Shown: positions 11,499 to 23,800 of the stretch, one piece after another | Position numbering within the stretch: position 1 is the first letter of the stretch | Layout: each line of letters opens with the position of its first letter | Assembly: GCA_920105625.2 (NCBI GenBank) | Contig: OV050030.1 | Coordinates: forward strand, 318,856,368 to 318,920,367 | Direction: 5' to 3' | Length of the DNA: 64,000 nucleotides | Origin: Clusia tigrina | Lineage: Eukaryota; Arthropoda; Insecta; Diptera; Clusiidae | Program-made: the position numbers and the translations under genes | The notes under the pieces: model-generated | The model's input: the letters and a program-made list of their open reading frames with translations, nothing else | Databases searched by the model: none | What the model was told of the DNA's origin: nothing

Positions 11499-14026
11499 AT
11501 GAGCGTATTGCGCTCTCCCACTAACCCAGTGCGCTCTCCTGTTCAGCGCATGCGTTCTCAAAGTTTGCCTGCACTTGCACCAACACCTGATCTGCCTCAG
11601 TCGCTTTCCCAGCAGCGGCCGGTAATCGCGCAACTGAGTGAGTACAGTATGTTACCTTCTCTCCCCAATGCAAGGTCGGGTGTTCTCGGGATGACTGTCG
11701 ATAGCGGTTAGACGACAAATGTGGATCGCTCAACACCTTTGCCTGCAAAACAGACACAAGCGAGCGGAGGTAGTATGTCCTACAACGGCGAGCGTCCGGG
11801 CAGCGGCCCTCATGCGACTGCAACTCCACAGAGTTCAATTGCGACTGCACTCAACAATGCAAGTGCAAGTACACACAGTTCGCACTCAAACCAGAACCAA
11901 TGTCCAAAAGTGTCTCTGGCAGTCTCTGCGCATGCGCCCTCTTGGAGCGCTCAATGTTCAACATCCAGCCCAACGGCGTCCATAACTAAAGAGTGCAAAC
12001 AGGTTCCATCCACGTCTCTCTCTCACTCGTCCGATCGTGCTAGAACAATTTCGCCAACAGTGGCTGAGCGCACTGAAAATGCACTCACACCAACCATCAA
12101 TGCCAACCACTCAACCAAAAATTTTTCAAACAACCCACTGGTTGAGATAGGTATATCATTATAAACAAACGCAAGCGAAGCCCAAAATCGAGTGCAATCA
12201 AAACTAACATCGCAAAAATCAGCAAAACTAGCGAGAGCCTAATCTCTAGTAATAATCGCTTCGCACTACTTCAAAGTGCTGAGGAGGCAGACGCACCCAA
12301 ACCTAATATTATATTCAAACCACCTCCCATTTACCTACGAGAACGTAACTCCAGTAAATTAGTTGCAAAGCTTACCGAGCTCATTGGTCCTAAAAATTTC
12401 CATGTCACCCCTCTTGTTAAAGGAAATATCCAGGAAACAAAAATCCAAATACATAGTGAGACCAATTACAGAGTGGTTATAAAAAACTTCGACACTGAGA
12501 AAAACAGCTACTACATTTATCAGCTTAAAAGTAGCAAAGGCCTTACCATTGTCATAAAGGGACTTGAATCAGATATTCCCCCTGCTGAAGTCAAAGAAGC
12601 GCTACATGAAGCAGAATTTGCTGCCCGCTCTATTATAAATATAATAAATCGCAACAGAATCCCTCAGCCATTGTTTCGCGTAGAATTGGAGCCTGAAACC
12701 CAAAAGCTTCGTCCAAAAAACCGAAACTGGGCAAGAAGCGATGATGAAATGTCTGCTGTTTTCACCGAACACTTAAGCGATGTTTTTACCCCCAACCCAC
12801 CTCGCAATACCAATAACCTAATATTAACCCCCTCGCCAGATACAACATGCTCGCCTATTAAATTAAATACAAAAGAAGTAAGTAATGCGATTAGTAACCT
12901 TGCTCTTAACAAAGCACCAGAACACGACCTCTTTACTGGAAAAATGATAAAGGAGTTACCCCAAATAGCCATCATCTTACTTACTTCACTATTTAATGGC
13001 TTGTTGCGCTTAGGATACTTTCCTAATGCTTGGAAAGTTTCAGTAATCACAATGATCCCGAAACCAGGAAAAGACCCCTCCCAATCGTCATCATATAGAC
13101 CGATTAGCCTCCTGCCTATCTTATCAAAACTCCTAGAAAGGCTTTTTCTTGCAAAACTAATGCCGCATATAAACGAAAAACGCACTATTCGCACTCACCA
13201 ATTTAGCTTCCGCGAACACCATAGTACAATAGAGCAGGTTCATCGAATAGTGAACGAGATAAAAAACGCATTCGACAAAAAGCAATATTGTTCAGCCATC
13301 TTTTTAGACGTGGCGCAGGCATTTGACAAGGTCTGGCACGAGGGGCTTATTTACAAAATAAAAAAGCTGTTGCCCACAAAAGTGCACAACATATTGGAAT
13401 CGTATCTGAGGGGCAGAAGGTTCAAGGTAAGGTACAATAATGCTTTGACATCAAAGCTGGCGTACCACAAGGAAGCGTGCTAGGTCCGGTGTTGTATCTA
13501 CTATTTACCTCAGATCTGCCTACCAACAAATATTTAACAACAGCAACTTTCGCAGACGATACAGCTGTCCTTAGCATTCATCCGAATCCCAAAATCGCAT
13601 CCCGTGATTTAGAAGATCATCTGGTCCTAGTAACAAATTGGTTTGCTGACTGGCGAATCAACGTTAATGAATCGAAAAGTACGCATATTACCTTTACTAT
13701 AAAAAAAGGTACATGTCCAGCTATAAAACTCAACAACGTTCCTATTCCTCAAGCAAACGAGGTGAAGTACCTAGGAATTCATCTTGACTCACGTTTGACA
13801 TGGAAGCGCCACATCGAAGCCAAAAAAAACAAATGACTTTGAAAGCAAATAGCCTACACTGGCTCATGCACAAAAATTCCAGGTTGAGCCTAGAATATAA
13901 ATCACTGCTGTACAAAGCCATCATAAAACCAATTTGACTTACGGTAGCCAGTTGTGGGGCGGCGCAAGCAACTCTAACATAGAACTGATTCAAAGAGCGC
14001 AGTCCAAAATTCTAAGAAACATTACT
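11499..14026 (+). pseudogene. Jockey gag fused to RT, endonuclease missing
   Basis: The gag N-terminus is Ser/Gln/Thr-rich, with an in-frame TAG at 11709-11711, and continues to 12164, where a left-arm-only deletion shifts the frame. From 12473 a 336-codon frame starts in gag (YQLKSSKGLTIVIKG, the Jockey gag core). It passes straight into the RT leader (WARSDDEMSAVF), then SYRPISLLP and FLDVAQAFDKVW, and shifts frame at about 13470. The polymerase core FADDTAVL is at about 13548, and IELIQRAQSKILRNIT lies near 13980. Zinc knuckles and the whole endonuclease are absent. Confidence 0.8.
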
Positions 14027-14027
14027 A

Positions 14028-15067
14028 TTTCGACTACATCACACCAATATACGCCTTCAATGGTATGTGCAAGATCTCCATTCCCTCCAGGGACGAATGG
14101 AAGGATGGCATCCCCCCTCATGTAGAAGGGGCTCACATCTACACAGATGGATGCAAACTACAGAGTAGGGTGGGAGGTGGTGTATTCTCAAAAGATTTGG
14201 ACATTAACATGTCCTTTAGGATGCCCGACCACTGCAGTGTTTTTCAGGCAGAGGTCGCGGCTGTAGAGGCAGCACTGTCTTGGCTAAGGAAGAAGAAGAT
14301 ATCTGGACTTGATATTTGCATTCTGTCCGACAGCCAAGCTGCTTTGCGCTCCCTGGATTCGGTTATTATCACCTCAAAAGCCGTCAAGAGCTGTCGCAAA
14401 GCTTTAGACGAGATAACTAAGCAGACCCGTCTGCATCTGTGCTGGGTTCCCGGTCACAGAGATATTCCAGGGACTGCAAGGCGGATGAACTTAGGGTACT
14501 ACCATACCGATTGAACCAGATAGGTCGCAATTCGGTATTCCTATTGCCACATGTAAGCTCTTAGTAAACACAATACCCTCAGGAACAGCGGGCAGGCGCT
14601 GGTCTGAACTTTCAGGATGTAAAATAGCTAGACAAACCTGGCCAGAGATAAATGTCAAGCGCTCTAAGGATCTACTGGCTCTAAATAGACAAAGCACAGG
14701 TCCCGTGATTAGCGTCCTAACGGGACACTGGACTCTAGGCACACACGGTTGTAGGCTGGGGATCGCCTCTAGCGACTTCTGCAGGAGTTGCATGGGTGAG
14801 GAAGAGGAAGAGTCCACTGTTCACCTGTTGTGCACGTGTCCAGCTCTGTCCAGAAGGAGGCGCACTTTTCTAGGCGACTACTTTTTAGACTCCTTGCGAG
14901 ATGTCTCAAAAAAAAAAGATTAGCTCCATCAAATGCCTCATTAAAAGCTCCGAATGGCAGGACCTTTGAAAGGGGCGGGACCTGTTGTCCCATGCGGTAT
15001 CACAAAGGGTCAATGTTGGCCTAAGTGCGCCCTTTTCGGGCGGCCGCCTTACCTACCTACCTACCTA
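14028..15067 (+). mobile_element. 3' piece of LOA-like element inside the Jockey copy
   Basis: From TTTCGACTACATCACACCAA onward the sequence follows the LOA-like element of 20742-25858 (minus strand) through RNase H (IYTDG near 14138, CILSDSQAALRSL, LCWVPGHRDIPG) and the C-terminal CRSC...H...C motif to its CTAC-unit tail at 15047-15067. No duplication flanks it, so either it is a 5'-truncated insertion with target loss or it arose by template switching. This piece retains a stretch encoding QAEVAAVEAAL that both full LOA-like copies in the window have lost. Confidence 0.8.
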
Positions 15068-15298
15068 AGTCGCCTAAAACGTACGAAATCACCAGCACAA
15101 CTAACATCGACACCTTAATCATGTACAAAGACTAATATAACATATAAAATTGTGATTACTAAAAAGCACTAAGCATTGGCAAGGTGTATTAATATTAAAT
15201 ATTTAGTTTATTAGATATGCTTACTTATTGTTAGTCTAAGATTAGAAGATACAATAAATAAATATATGAAATAAAAAAATTAAAAAAAAAAAATAATA
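15068..15298 (+). other. Jockey-like 3' end with A-rich tail
   Basis: Follows the CTAC tail with SPKTYEITSTT-coding sequence, then AT-rich 3' UTR, ATACAATAAATAAA and a run of A with a few T. Interpreted as the 3' end of the host Jockey element because the target duplication follows it. Confidence 0.55.
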
Positions 15299-15308
15299 AA
15301 TATTATTG

Positions 15309-15995
15309 TAGGTATTTTACCTGAGACAGTTTCGGGAAATAAGTACATCTTGACCTTCCAAGATGATTTTTCAAAGTATATGGCATACGTAGCCATACGC
15401 GCGTTACAACAAACCGAAAGTGTTGGTGACCGACAACGGTTAGAATTTAGTGTCAAATTTATTCTCTGCAATTAGGAATTAAGAATTTACACGTCACTCC
15501 TTATCATCCGCCAGCGAACGGATCGCTACCTCTAGCAGAATATTTGCGTAGTTTCGTCAAAAAGGATGGTTCTAACAGGGATCACTGGTCAACTACGGCC
15601 ATGCATGTACACAACAATACTGTACATATATCAATGAAGCAAACTCCGTTTAGAACACTACTGGTTTGCTAGCCAATTTGAAGCGCAAATGTGCACCAGT
15701 ATACAATGCTGATGATGCAAATAAAGTGCGGAAATATCAGCTACAGCTAGCTAAACACGTAACCAGGGAAGCCCACAACAAGGTACTAAGCCCAGTAGTC
15801 TTTCATGTGGTTAACCAAGTACTAATGAAGAATCAGACTAGGAGAAACAAATTCGCACTTGTTTGGATAGGTCCGTATTTAGAAGCACACTTACATGCGG
15901 TAGATTATGCATGGAAATATGATGGCACAAGCTTGACGGCGCAAGCAACGGAACCGCTGGCGGAGATAAGTATATACATGTATGCAGGTGTATAA
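15309..15995 (+). pseudogene. Gypsy-B integrase core and C-terminus
   Basis: Homology resumes after the Jockey insertion. A VLVTDNG-coding stretch with LEF in a shifted frame marks the second catalytic Asp region. The stretch around the third catalytic residue reads NLHVTPYHPPANG in the next frame. From 15666 a 109-codon frame covers the C-terminal part, including FALVWIGPYLEA. It is broken by at least three frame changes. Confidence 0.7.
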
Positions 15996-16200
15996 TATAC
16001 AGAATGAATGTATGAACGTATATTTAAGAAAGTAAGTATTCTAGCTTAGAGGAATGGGTATGTACGTACAAGTAACTATATAGGGACATACTATGAGAAG
16101 TTGGGAATTTGCAGATATATACATAATGCAGCAGCATACATGTAAATATACATAGATTTTTTTCTGTTTATCGCTTAGGAAATTAGCGTGTGGGAAATTG
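15996..16200 (+). other. Gypsy-B 3' non-coding sequence
   Basis: AT-rich sequence closely resembling 5264-5510 and 19768-19990. Here the CAACGGAACCGCTGG start is not preceded by the CCTAA tail seen in the two other copies. The join to gypsy-A follows at about 16203. Confidence 0.6.
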
Positions 16201-16202
16201 AA

Positions 16203-17070
16203 TGTAATATTTATGTGTAAGTTAACACATGCCACGGAATAAACGCAGAGAACGAACCTTAACCCGAATTGGAGAGCAGAGCAGGACTCCCACAAAACTC
16301 ATCAGGCATCGCAAAATTTCAATCAAAGGCCAATAACTTACAATAACCAACAATTTCAGCAAAGGGAAACAGTCAAGATGCAGCGTGAAAGCGAAAGGCA
16401 GAATATTCCTAAAATATAGAGAGTTAATCACTTAATCCAGAATTCAGTCGGGGAACATTTTTCTGATAATGAATCTCCACATAACTTCTTAGACTGGCAG
16501 GGCGACCGATAAAATTATTAATTGATACGGGGGCGGGAAAAAATTTTATTAAAACTAATGAAAATTTAAAAGGAGTAAAGAAAATTGATAAATCTTTAAA
16601 AATTAAATCCCTACAAGGTACTGCTGAGATCAACGAAAGATGTTTGATAAATATTTGCGGAAGGAATGCGCCTTTCTATCTCCTTTCAGAGCTAAAAACT
16701 TTCGATGGAATTATCGGATTTGACTTTTTAAAGGATGTCGATGCAAAGCTGGACCTAAAAACAGGAACCTTGCACTATAAAGATGGTAAAGAGGAATTGG
16801 ACTATTACGATTGTACGGATGTAAACAAAACTGTACCAAAGGGTTGTAGCAAGGTTTCACTTATATTGGAGGAACATTCGATAGTTTTCGCAAGACCAAA
16901 TGAAGGTTTGCCCTTTAACACTAATGTAGTTCCCACAATAGGAACGGTTGATAATGAACCAATTTATTCGAAATCATACTCTTACCCAATAGCCGCTTCA
17001 GAGTTTTTAAACGAGGAAATTAAAAACTTGCTGCGAGATGGGGAATTATTGACCCTTCTCTGCCGCCATA
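16203..17070 (+). pseudogene. Gypsy-A gag end and protease
   Basis: A Gln/Arg/Asn-rich stretch like a gag C-terminus is followed by the protease signature DTGAG at 16524-16538. A 152-codon frame (16644-17102) then covers the rest of protease, with IIGFDFLKD, and the start of RT. The mariner insertion at 17073 cuts it. The family looks like the gypsy/mdg4 group. The element is defective and lacks integrase. Confidence 0.75.
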
Positions 17071-17072
17071 TA

Positions 17073-18336
17073 CGAGGGCGGATTGTTATTGAAGCTACCT
17101 AGCGCTAGATGGCAGCAGAAACCCAAAAACTCAAACGTCAGCTGTTAAAATTTCACCCAAATTCATCGATTAGTTTATTTGTTGTAGTCGTTTGAAGTAA
17201 GCAACTTTTCGGTTTCTTGAAAAATGGGAAAAAAGCGAATTTCGTGCAGTGATTAAACACTATTATTTGAAAGGGAAAACGGCGAAAGAGACAAAAGAAA
17301 AGCTCGATAAACATTACGGTGAGTCTGCTCCGTCAGATTACATGGTAAAATATTGAATTGCTGAATATAAACGCGGCCGAACAAACACTGCAACAATACC
17401 ATCAACAGGAAGGCCAAAAGAGGTGGTTACTGAAGAAAATATCAAGAAAATCCTCGATATCGTTATGAATGATCGCCGAGTCAAGTTGCGTGAGATTGTT
17501 GAAATGGTAAACATATCATATGAACGTGTGTTCAACATTTTGCATGAACATTTGCATATGAAAAAGCTGTCGGCAAGATGGGTGCCGCGTTTGCTCAGTG
17601 TCGAACAAAAACGAGTTCGACAGACCTCTTCACAGCGGTGTTTGGACATGATAAAGCGTAATCCTGTTGATTTTTGGCGTCGATTAATAACTGTTGATGA
17701 AACGTGGGTCCACCACTACACACCTGAAACCAAAAATCAATCGAAACAATGGGTGGAAGCTGGTGGAAGTGCTCCGAAGAAGGCGAAGGCAGTGAAATCG
17801 GCTGGCAAGGTTATGGCCACTGTATTTTGCACACGGAATATTGCTCATCGATTATCTTGAAAAAAGATGCACAATCACAGGAAAGAATTATCGTGTATTA
17901 TTGGATCAATTGATTGATGCAATCAAGGAAAAACGATCACATTTAAAGAAGAAAAAAATGTTCTTTCTTCAAGACAACGCACCGGTTCACACAGCATTAG
18001 ATACGATGCTAAAATTACGTGAAATACACTTCAAATTGGGTAATCATCCACCTTATAGTCCAGATTTAGCTCCTAGTGACTTTTTCCTGTTTCCAAACTT
18101 GAAAAAATGGGTCGCAGGAAAAAGATTCATCTCAAACGAAGAAGTGATTACCGAAACTAACGCGTATTTTGAGGGGTTCCCGAAATCGTATTATTCAGAT
18201 GGTATAAAAAAGTTGAAATATCGACTTACTAAGTGTGTCGAAGTTAAAGGAGACTATGTTGAGAAATAAATGGTTTTTGAAAAAAAAAAAACTGTTATTT
18301 TCCTACTTAGGTAGCTTCAATATCAATCCGCCCTCG
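17073..18336 (+). mobile_element. Mariner transposon, left-arm copy
   Basis: It is 1,264 bp long with TA at 17071-17072 and 18337-18338, the usual mariner target duplication. The inverted ends begin CGAGGGCGGATTG and match over about 29 bp with one mismatch. It lies inside gypsy-A RT and carries a broken transposase. The mirrored copy is at 56341-57601. Confidence 0.95.
17223..18269 (+). pseudogene. Mariner transposase, frameshifted
   Basis: The N-terminal helix-turn-helix region starts at the ATG at 17224. An extra base just after it (not present in the right arm) and a TGA near 17354 (present in both) break the frame. The 17423-17860 frame contains VDETWVHHY, the first catalytic Asp. About five bases are missing near 17834. 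The 17841-18269 frame has LQDNAPVHTA and YSPDLAPSDFF, the second and third Asp, spaced as in D34D mariners. The three catalytic residues survive but no continuous protein can be made. Confidence 0.9.
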
Positions 18337-18338
18337 TA

Positions 18339-19721
18339 ACAATTCCATATGGGTTGTTGATAAATAAGGGAGACACGAAAATGGCAAAAAGGAAATGCGA
18401 ATAGTTATCGATTTTAGAAAATTAAATGCGAAAACAATTTCTGATCAATATCCTATTCCGGGTACTTCTGTTATTCTAACAAATATGGGTAAATCCGGCT
18501 TTTTCACCACACTTGACTAAAAGTCTGGATTTCATCAGATTAAGTTAGCGGAAAAGGACAGGGAAAAGACTGCGTTCTCGGTGAATAATGGGAAGTATGA
18601 ATTCTGCAGGCTTTTTTTTGGATTAAATAAAGCCCCTGGAATTTTCCAAAGAGCAATTGACGATGTTTTAATGGATGAGATAGGGAAATGTTGCCATGTT
18701 TACATTGACGATGTAATCATATTTTCAAACAACGAGGAGCAACATTACAAGGACATTGACAGAATTTTGTCAAAAATTTATCAGGCAAATATGCCGATTT
18801 CAGTGGAAACATCCGAATTTCTCAAGGAAGAAGTCAGATTCCTTGGATTTATTGTTTCAAAGGAAGGGATTAAAACGTGCCCTGATAAGGTCCATGATAT
18901 TCTAAATTATAAAAGACCTGGGACTCTTCGTGGCCTACGATCATTTTTGGGATTATCTGGATACTATAAAATTATCTGGATACTGAGGAGACAATGGTCA
19001 TGTGGGGGCCAATCAATCAACTATTAGCCTTTGAAAAACTTAAAAAGATCTTATCCTCTGAGGATGTGCTTCTGCCATTCAGCCATTTGACCCAACCACC
19101 GACGCAGCAGCACACGCCGTTCGCGCCGTATTATCACAAGGGCGTAAACCGATAACAATGATTTCCAGAACATTATCGACCACCGAGGAGAATTACGTCA
19201 CTAATGAAAGGGAACTTTTGTTACTTGTGTGGGCACTTCAGAAATTACGAAACTATTTATATGGTGTAAGACGGCTGAATAATTTCACCGACCATCAGCC
19301 TTTGACCTTTGCAGTTTCGGATAAGAATCCAAATACGAAATTAAAGCGATGGAAAGCGTTTGTTGAGGAGTTTTCGCCTGAATTTTTTTACAAAACCGGT
19401 AAGGATAATCTTAAAAACTTTCAGGATATTATGCCATTGATTGATGAGTGCGTTAATCCTGATGTTGTCAACGCTATCCACTGCGATTTGCCTACTTTAG
19501 GGAAGATTCAGGATGAGATTATAAGGAAATTCCCGTCAATCAAATTTTGTCACACAATGAAACAAGTTAATGATACTTTTAACGAAAATAAACAAACCGA
19601 AATACTGGTGATGGAACACTGTAGGGCACATCGTTCTATCCGGGAGAATATAAAACAAGTGCTAAATTATTATTACTTTCCAAACAAGCGAAAAAAATTA
19701 AAGGAAATTACATTAAAGTGA
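18339..19721 (+). pseudogene. Gypsy-A RT and RNase H, truncated
   Basis: After mariner the RT continues with VIDFRKLNAKTI and, past an in-frame stop near 18518, FHQIKLAEKDREKTAF. The 18581-19027 frame contains FGLNKAPGIFQ and the catalytic YIDD at 18701-18712. RNase H occupies 19158-19721, with TDHQPLTF near 19289. The element stops abruptly at 19721 with no integrase, where it meets the short LOA-like tail. The left copy has lost about 9 bp near 18355 relative to the right. Confidence 0.8.
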
Positions 19722-19767
19722 GCTGGTCCTTGGACTGGCTAACACATTAACCTAACCTAACCTAAGC
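19720..19767 (+). repeat. 48-bp LOA-like 3' terminus with CCTAA tail, second occurrence
   Basis: It repeats the terminus at 5213-5263 with a few changes and is followed by the same gypsy sequence, GCGTTAACGCCAGGCAAC. The left flank differs (gypsy-A RNase H), so the breakpoint of the duplicated segment lies inside the tail. Confidence 0.75.
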
Positions 19768-20741
19768 GTTAACGCCAGGCAACGGAACCGCTGGTGAAGT
19801 AAGTATATATACTCGTATGTATATATGTGTATAATATACACAATGAATGTACTAACGTATATTTAAAGAAGTAAGTATTCTAGTTAAGAGGAATGGGTAT
19901 GTACGTATGCATATATACATGTAAATTTACATAGATTTTTTCGGTTTATCGCTTAGGAAATTAGCGTGTGGGGAATGGTAATGTATATATACGAGTATAT
20001 TGAATTAGAACAATATATTTAGCTTACCATTACAAATTAGGTAATAACGTTGGCAATTATTTATAAAATGCCATGAATGTATGCATGTATTCATATAAGA
20101 GCAAGTTGCAAGGTGTAGGGAAATACACTTGTTAATAGATATATACATACCAGGCTAGTAGTAAATTGAAGTATATAGAGTCGTTAGATGTAATGAAAAA
20201 TTTGGTCATGCAATGGACAATTTTTTCACATGATCGGGTTTATCTTTTATATACTCGCTTGTGTAAGATGTGCAACTAGTTTTGCCCAGAATTGATATAA
20301 AATTGTGTTTATGTCAGAGGGCAAAAGAATTTGCTCAGAATTGGAAAATTTAAAAAGATATTATATAAAAAAGCGATTATATGAAACAAATTATGAAATA
20401 TTTAAACAAACAAAAAAATAGTAATAAAAAGAAACCAATATATGAAGAACAAATAAATTGAAAAAGAATGACTATGATTTAAAAGAAATTCTATTTTTTC
20501 TAAACGAATTTTGGTTCTTACCAATTTCACAAAATAAGTACGGATTATTACATATTAAATATTCAAAATATACTCGCATTAAGAAAAGTTATAAATTAAA
20601 AAATTATAATCTGGGTAAAAGCTCACATTAAAAACAAAAGTACTCGTAGTTTAGAAAATAATTAGAATTACAGAAAATAATTATTTAAATTCTAAATTTA
20701 TAATGAAATAGGTGTAATAATCAAAAGAAAATACAAATTAT
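19768..20741 (+). mobile_element. Gypsy-type 3' internal segment, copy 2, first part
   Basis: Near-identical to 5264-6264, AT-rich and without coding potential. It is interrupted at 20741 by the LOA-like insertion and continues at 25872. Confidence 0.65.
20729..20741. repeat. 13-bp target duplication of LOA-like element
   Basis: AAATACAAATTAT is repeated at 25859-25871. The unoccupied single copy is at 6252-6264. The right-arm pair is 49153-49165 and 53932-53944. Confidence 0.95.
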
Positions 20742-20837
20742 GGTAGGTAGGTAGGTAAAGCGGCCACCCGAAAAGGGCGCACTTAGGCCAACATTGACCC
20801 TTTTAGATACCGCATGAGATAGCAGGTCCCATCCCTT

Positions 20838-23800
20838 TCAAAGGTCCAGCCATTTGGAGCTTTTAATGAAGCAGTTGATGGAGCTAATCTTTTTTTTTGA
20901 GATATCTCCCAAGGAGTCCAAAAAGTCGTCGCCTAGGAAAGCGCGCCTCCTTCTGAACAAAGCTGGGCACGTGCACAACAGGTGAGCAGTAGACTCTTCC
21001 TCCTCCTCCTCCTCGTCCATGCAACTCCTGCAGAAGTCATTAGAGGCGATCCCCAGCCTACACCCGTGTGTGCCTAGAGTCCAGTGTCCCGTTAAGACGC
21101 TAATCACGGGACCTATGCTTTGTCTATTTAGAGCCAGTAGATCCTTAGAGCGCTTGACATTTATCTCTGGCCAGTTTTGTCTAGCTATTTTACATCCTGA
21201 AAGTTCAGACCAGCGCCTGCACGCTGTTCCTAAGGATATTGTATTTACTAAGAGCTTACATGTGGCAATAGGAATACAGAATTGCTACCTATCTGGTTCC
21301 ATCGTTATGGTAGTACCCTCATGGGCAAGTTCATCCGCCTTGCAGTTCCCTAGAATATCTCTGTGACCGGGAACCCAGCACAGATGCAGACGGGTCTGCT
21401 TAGCTATCTCGTCTAAAGATTTGCGGCAGCAAATCCAATCCGAATCCAGGGAGCGCAAAGCAGCTTGGCTGTCGGACAGAATGCAAATATCAAGTCCAGA
21501 TATTTTCTTCTTCCTTAGCCAAGACAGTGCTGCCTCTATAGCATGGACATGTTAATATCCAAATCTTCTGAGAATACACCACCTCCCACCCTACTCTGTA
21601 GTTTGGATCAATCTGTGTAGATGTAAACCCCTTCTAGATGAGGGGGATGCCATCCTTCCATTTGTCCCTGGAGGGAATGGAGATCTTGCACATACCATTG
21701 AAGGCGTACATTGGTGTGATGTAGTCGAAAGAGTCAGGAATACCCTCAAAATGTCTTAAAATGGACGCATGACCTGTATTCCTGGCATCCCATTGATGCG
21801 TAGCTTTTAGCCTGATAGCTGAGTTTGCAGCCATTTTTTCGCCAAAAAGCCTAACAGGCAGCAGATTGACAATAATATCCAATGCTGCCGTTGGAGTCGT
21901 TCTAATGGCACTACTTATGAATACCTCTGCCGTTCTTTGTACCTTTGTTACCAGCGTATTTTATGTGGACTTACTTAGGGCTGTGCACCAAGCAAGCACC
22001 CCATAGAAAAGGACTGGTCGTACCACAGCTGTATATATCCAATAGGCTACCTTAGGCTGTAACCCCCATTTTTTGCCTATGACTCTTTTGCAATAGTACA
22101 GAGCGACCTGGGCCTTCCTAATGCGTTCGCTTATATTAGCCTTCCAATTCAGCTTCCTATCTAGGATCACGCCCAGATATTTAGCCTCCTCGACAAGGTC
22201 AATATCTACACCCATTAGTTTTGGAGCAATAAATTGAGGAATTTTATACTTCCTAGTGAAGAGTACCAGCTTAGTCTTGGTCGGATTAACCCCCAACCCA
22301 CAGTCAGTAGTCCATTTAGAGAGAATGTTCAGCATGTTTTGCATCAAGTCCCTCAAAGTAGATATATATTTACCCGAGATACTAATAGCAACATCATCCG
22401 CATACGTAACCAACTTGCACCCTTCCCTCTCCAGTCGGACAAGCAGCTGATTTACCGCAAGATTCCAGAGTAGGGATGAAAGACCTCCACCTTGAGGTGT
22501 GCCTCTGCGCACGGACTTCTTGGCCGACGCCGCCCCCAGCTGTGAATTGATTATCCTGCTACTAAGCATGTTTTCAATCCACCTGCTAATGGCGGGCTCC
22601 ACCTCCAAGTCTCGCATCGCACCGATTATTGCGTCTGATTTGATATTGTTAAAAGCTCCCTCAATGTCCATGTTGAGCCACTAGGGAGAACTCCTTGTTG
22701 TGCAGGGAGCACTCAATCCTAGAGACTAAGGAGTGTAAAGCGGTCTCCACCGGTTTTCCCTTAACGTAGGCATGCTGAGAGACTGACAGCTTCTGTCTGT
22801 CTATAGTGAGCCTCAGATGAATATCTAACAACCTTTCCAGGATTTTTAGACAGAAGGAGGACAGACTAATGGGTCTTAAGTCCCCTGGAGCTGTTTGCTA
22901 GCTTTTGCCGGACTTGGGTATAAAAATTACCCTCACATGCTTCCATGAGTCTGGAATATACGCTAATTCAAGACAACTAGACTATAGATCTTTAACAGCC
23001 ACTCTATTATAAGCTTCTCTGACTGCTGAATTTCAATTGGAGCTACACCATCTGCGCCAGATGCTTTAAATGGTTTGAAGCTATGGATAGCCCTTTGCAA
23101 TTTTGGTTTCGTGACTATGTCTGAGTTGACTTCAACTACATTCCCGCTGGGCTTCGCTCTCCGCGGAATAGTGCTCCAGCAACCAGGGAAGTGAGTCTCC
23201 AGAAGAAGCTCTAGAGTCTCATTACTATTAGAAGTCCAGGATCCATCCTCCCTCCTCAGGTAACCAGGTACCATTGGAGCAGGTGATAGGATCTTCCTCA
23301 ACCTGGACGTCTCAGAGATATCTTCTACGTCACCGCAAAAGTTTCTCCACGATTCTCTCTGTGCCTTCCAAAGCTTACTTTTGAAGGCTCTGAGTGCTGC
23401 CTTATATAAAGCCCAGTCTGCACTATCTCTAGACTTCTTTGCGCTGTTCACACGTCTCCTACAGTTTTGTCTGAGTCCCCTAATTTCCTCCCCCCACCAT
23501 GTGGGTTTTTGTTTCCCCCTGGGTCTACTGAGGGGGCAAGAGACCAATAGAGCCTTATTAAGAGCACCCGTTAGAACCTCCACAGACCTATCAATTTCGT
23601 CACACTTGCTTGTGCTTGTGGGGTTCTGAGGTAGTAGTCTAGCGACAGTCACCTTGTAGAGGTCCCAGTTTACTTTCCTGACATTTATAAAAGTCTTAGG
23701 GCTAGGTAGACTATCTAGAAGATCAAACTGAATTAACATATGATCCGAAAAGCAATGTTCCTCTAGAACTCTCCAATTTGAGATCCGATCAAAAATTGAT

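Larger units (their letters stand above)
11252..15298 (+). mobile_element. Jockey-clade retrotransposon carrying an LOA-like piece
   Basis: A non-coding leader (11252-11498) is followed by gag, then RT, then an inserted or fused LOA-like 3' piece (14028-15067). After that come about 230 bp resembling a Jockey 3' end, closing with AATAAA words and an A-rich tail. The 10-bp target duplication brackets the whole block, so it moved in, or was built up, as one insertion inside gypsy-B integrase. It lacks an endonuclease and is dead. The right-arm copy is at 59376-63438. Confidence 0.8.

Noticed and set aside
14028..15067. Simple 5'-truncated LOA-like insertion in Jockey
   Set aside because: No target duplication is visible on either side, so I left the mechanism open.
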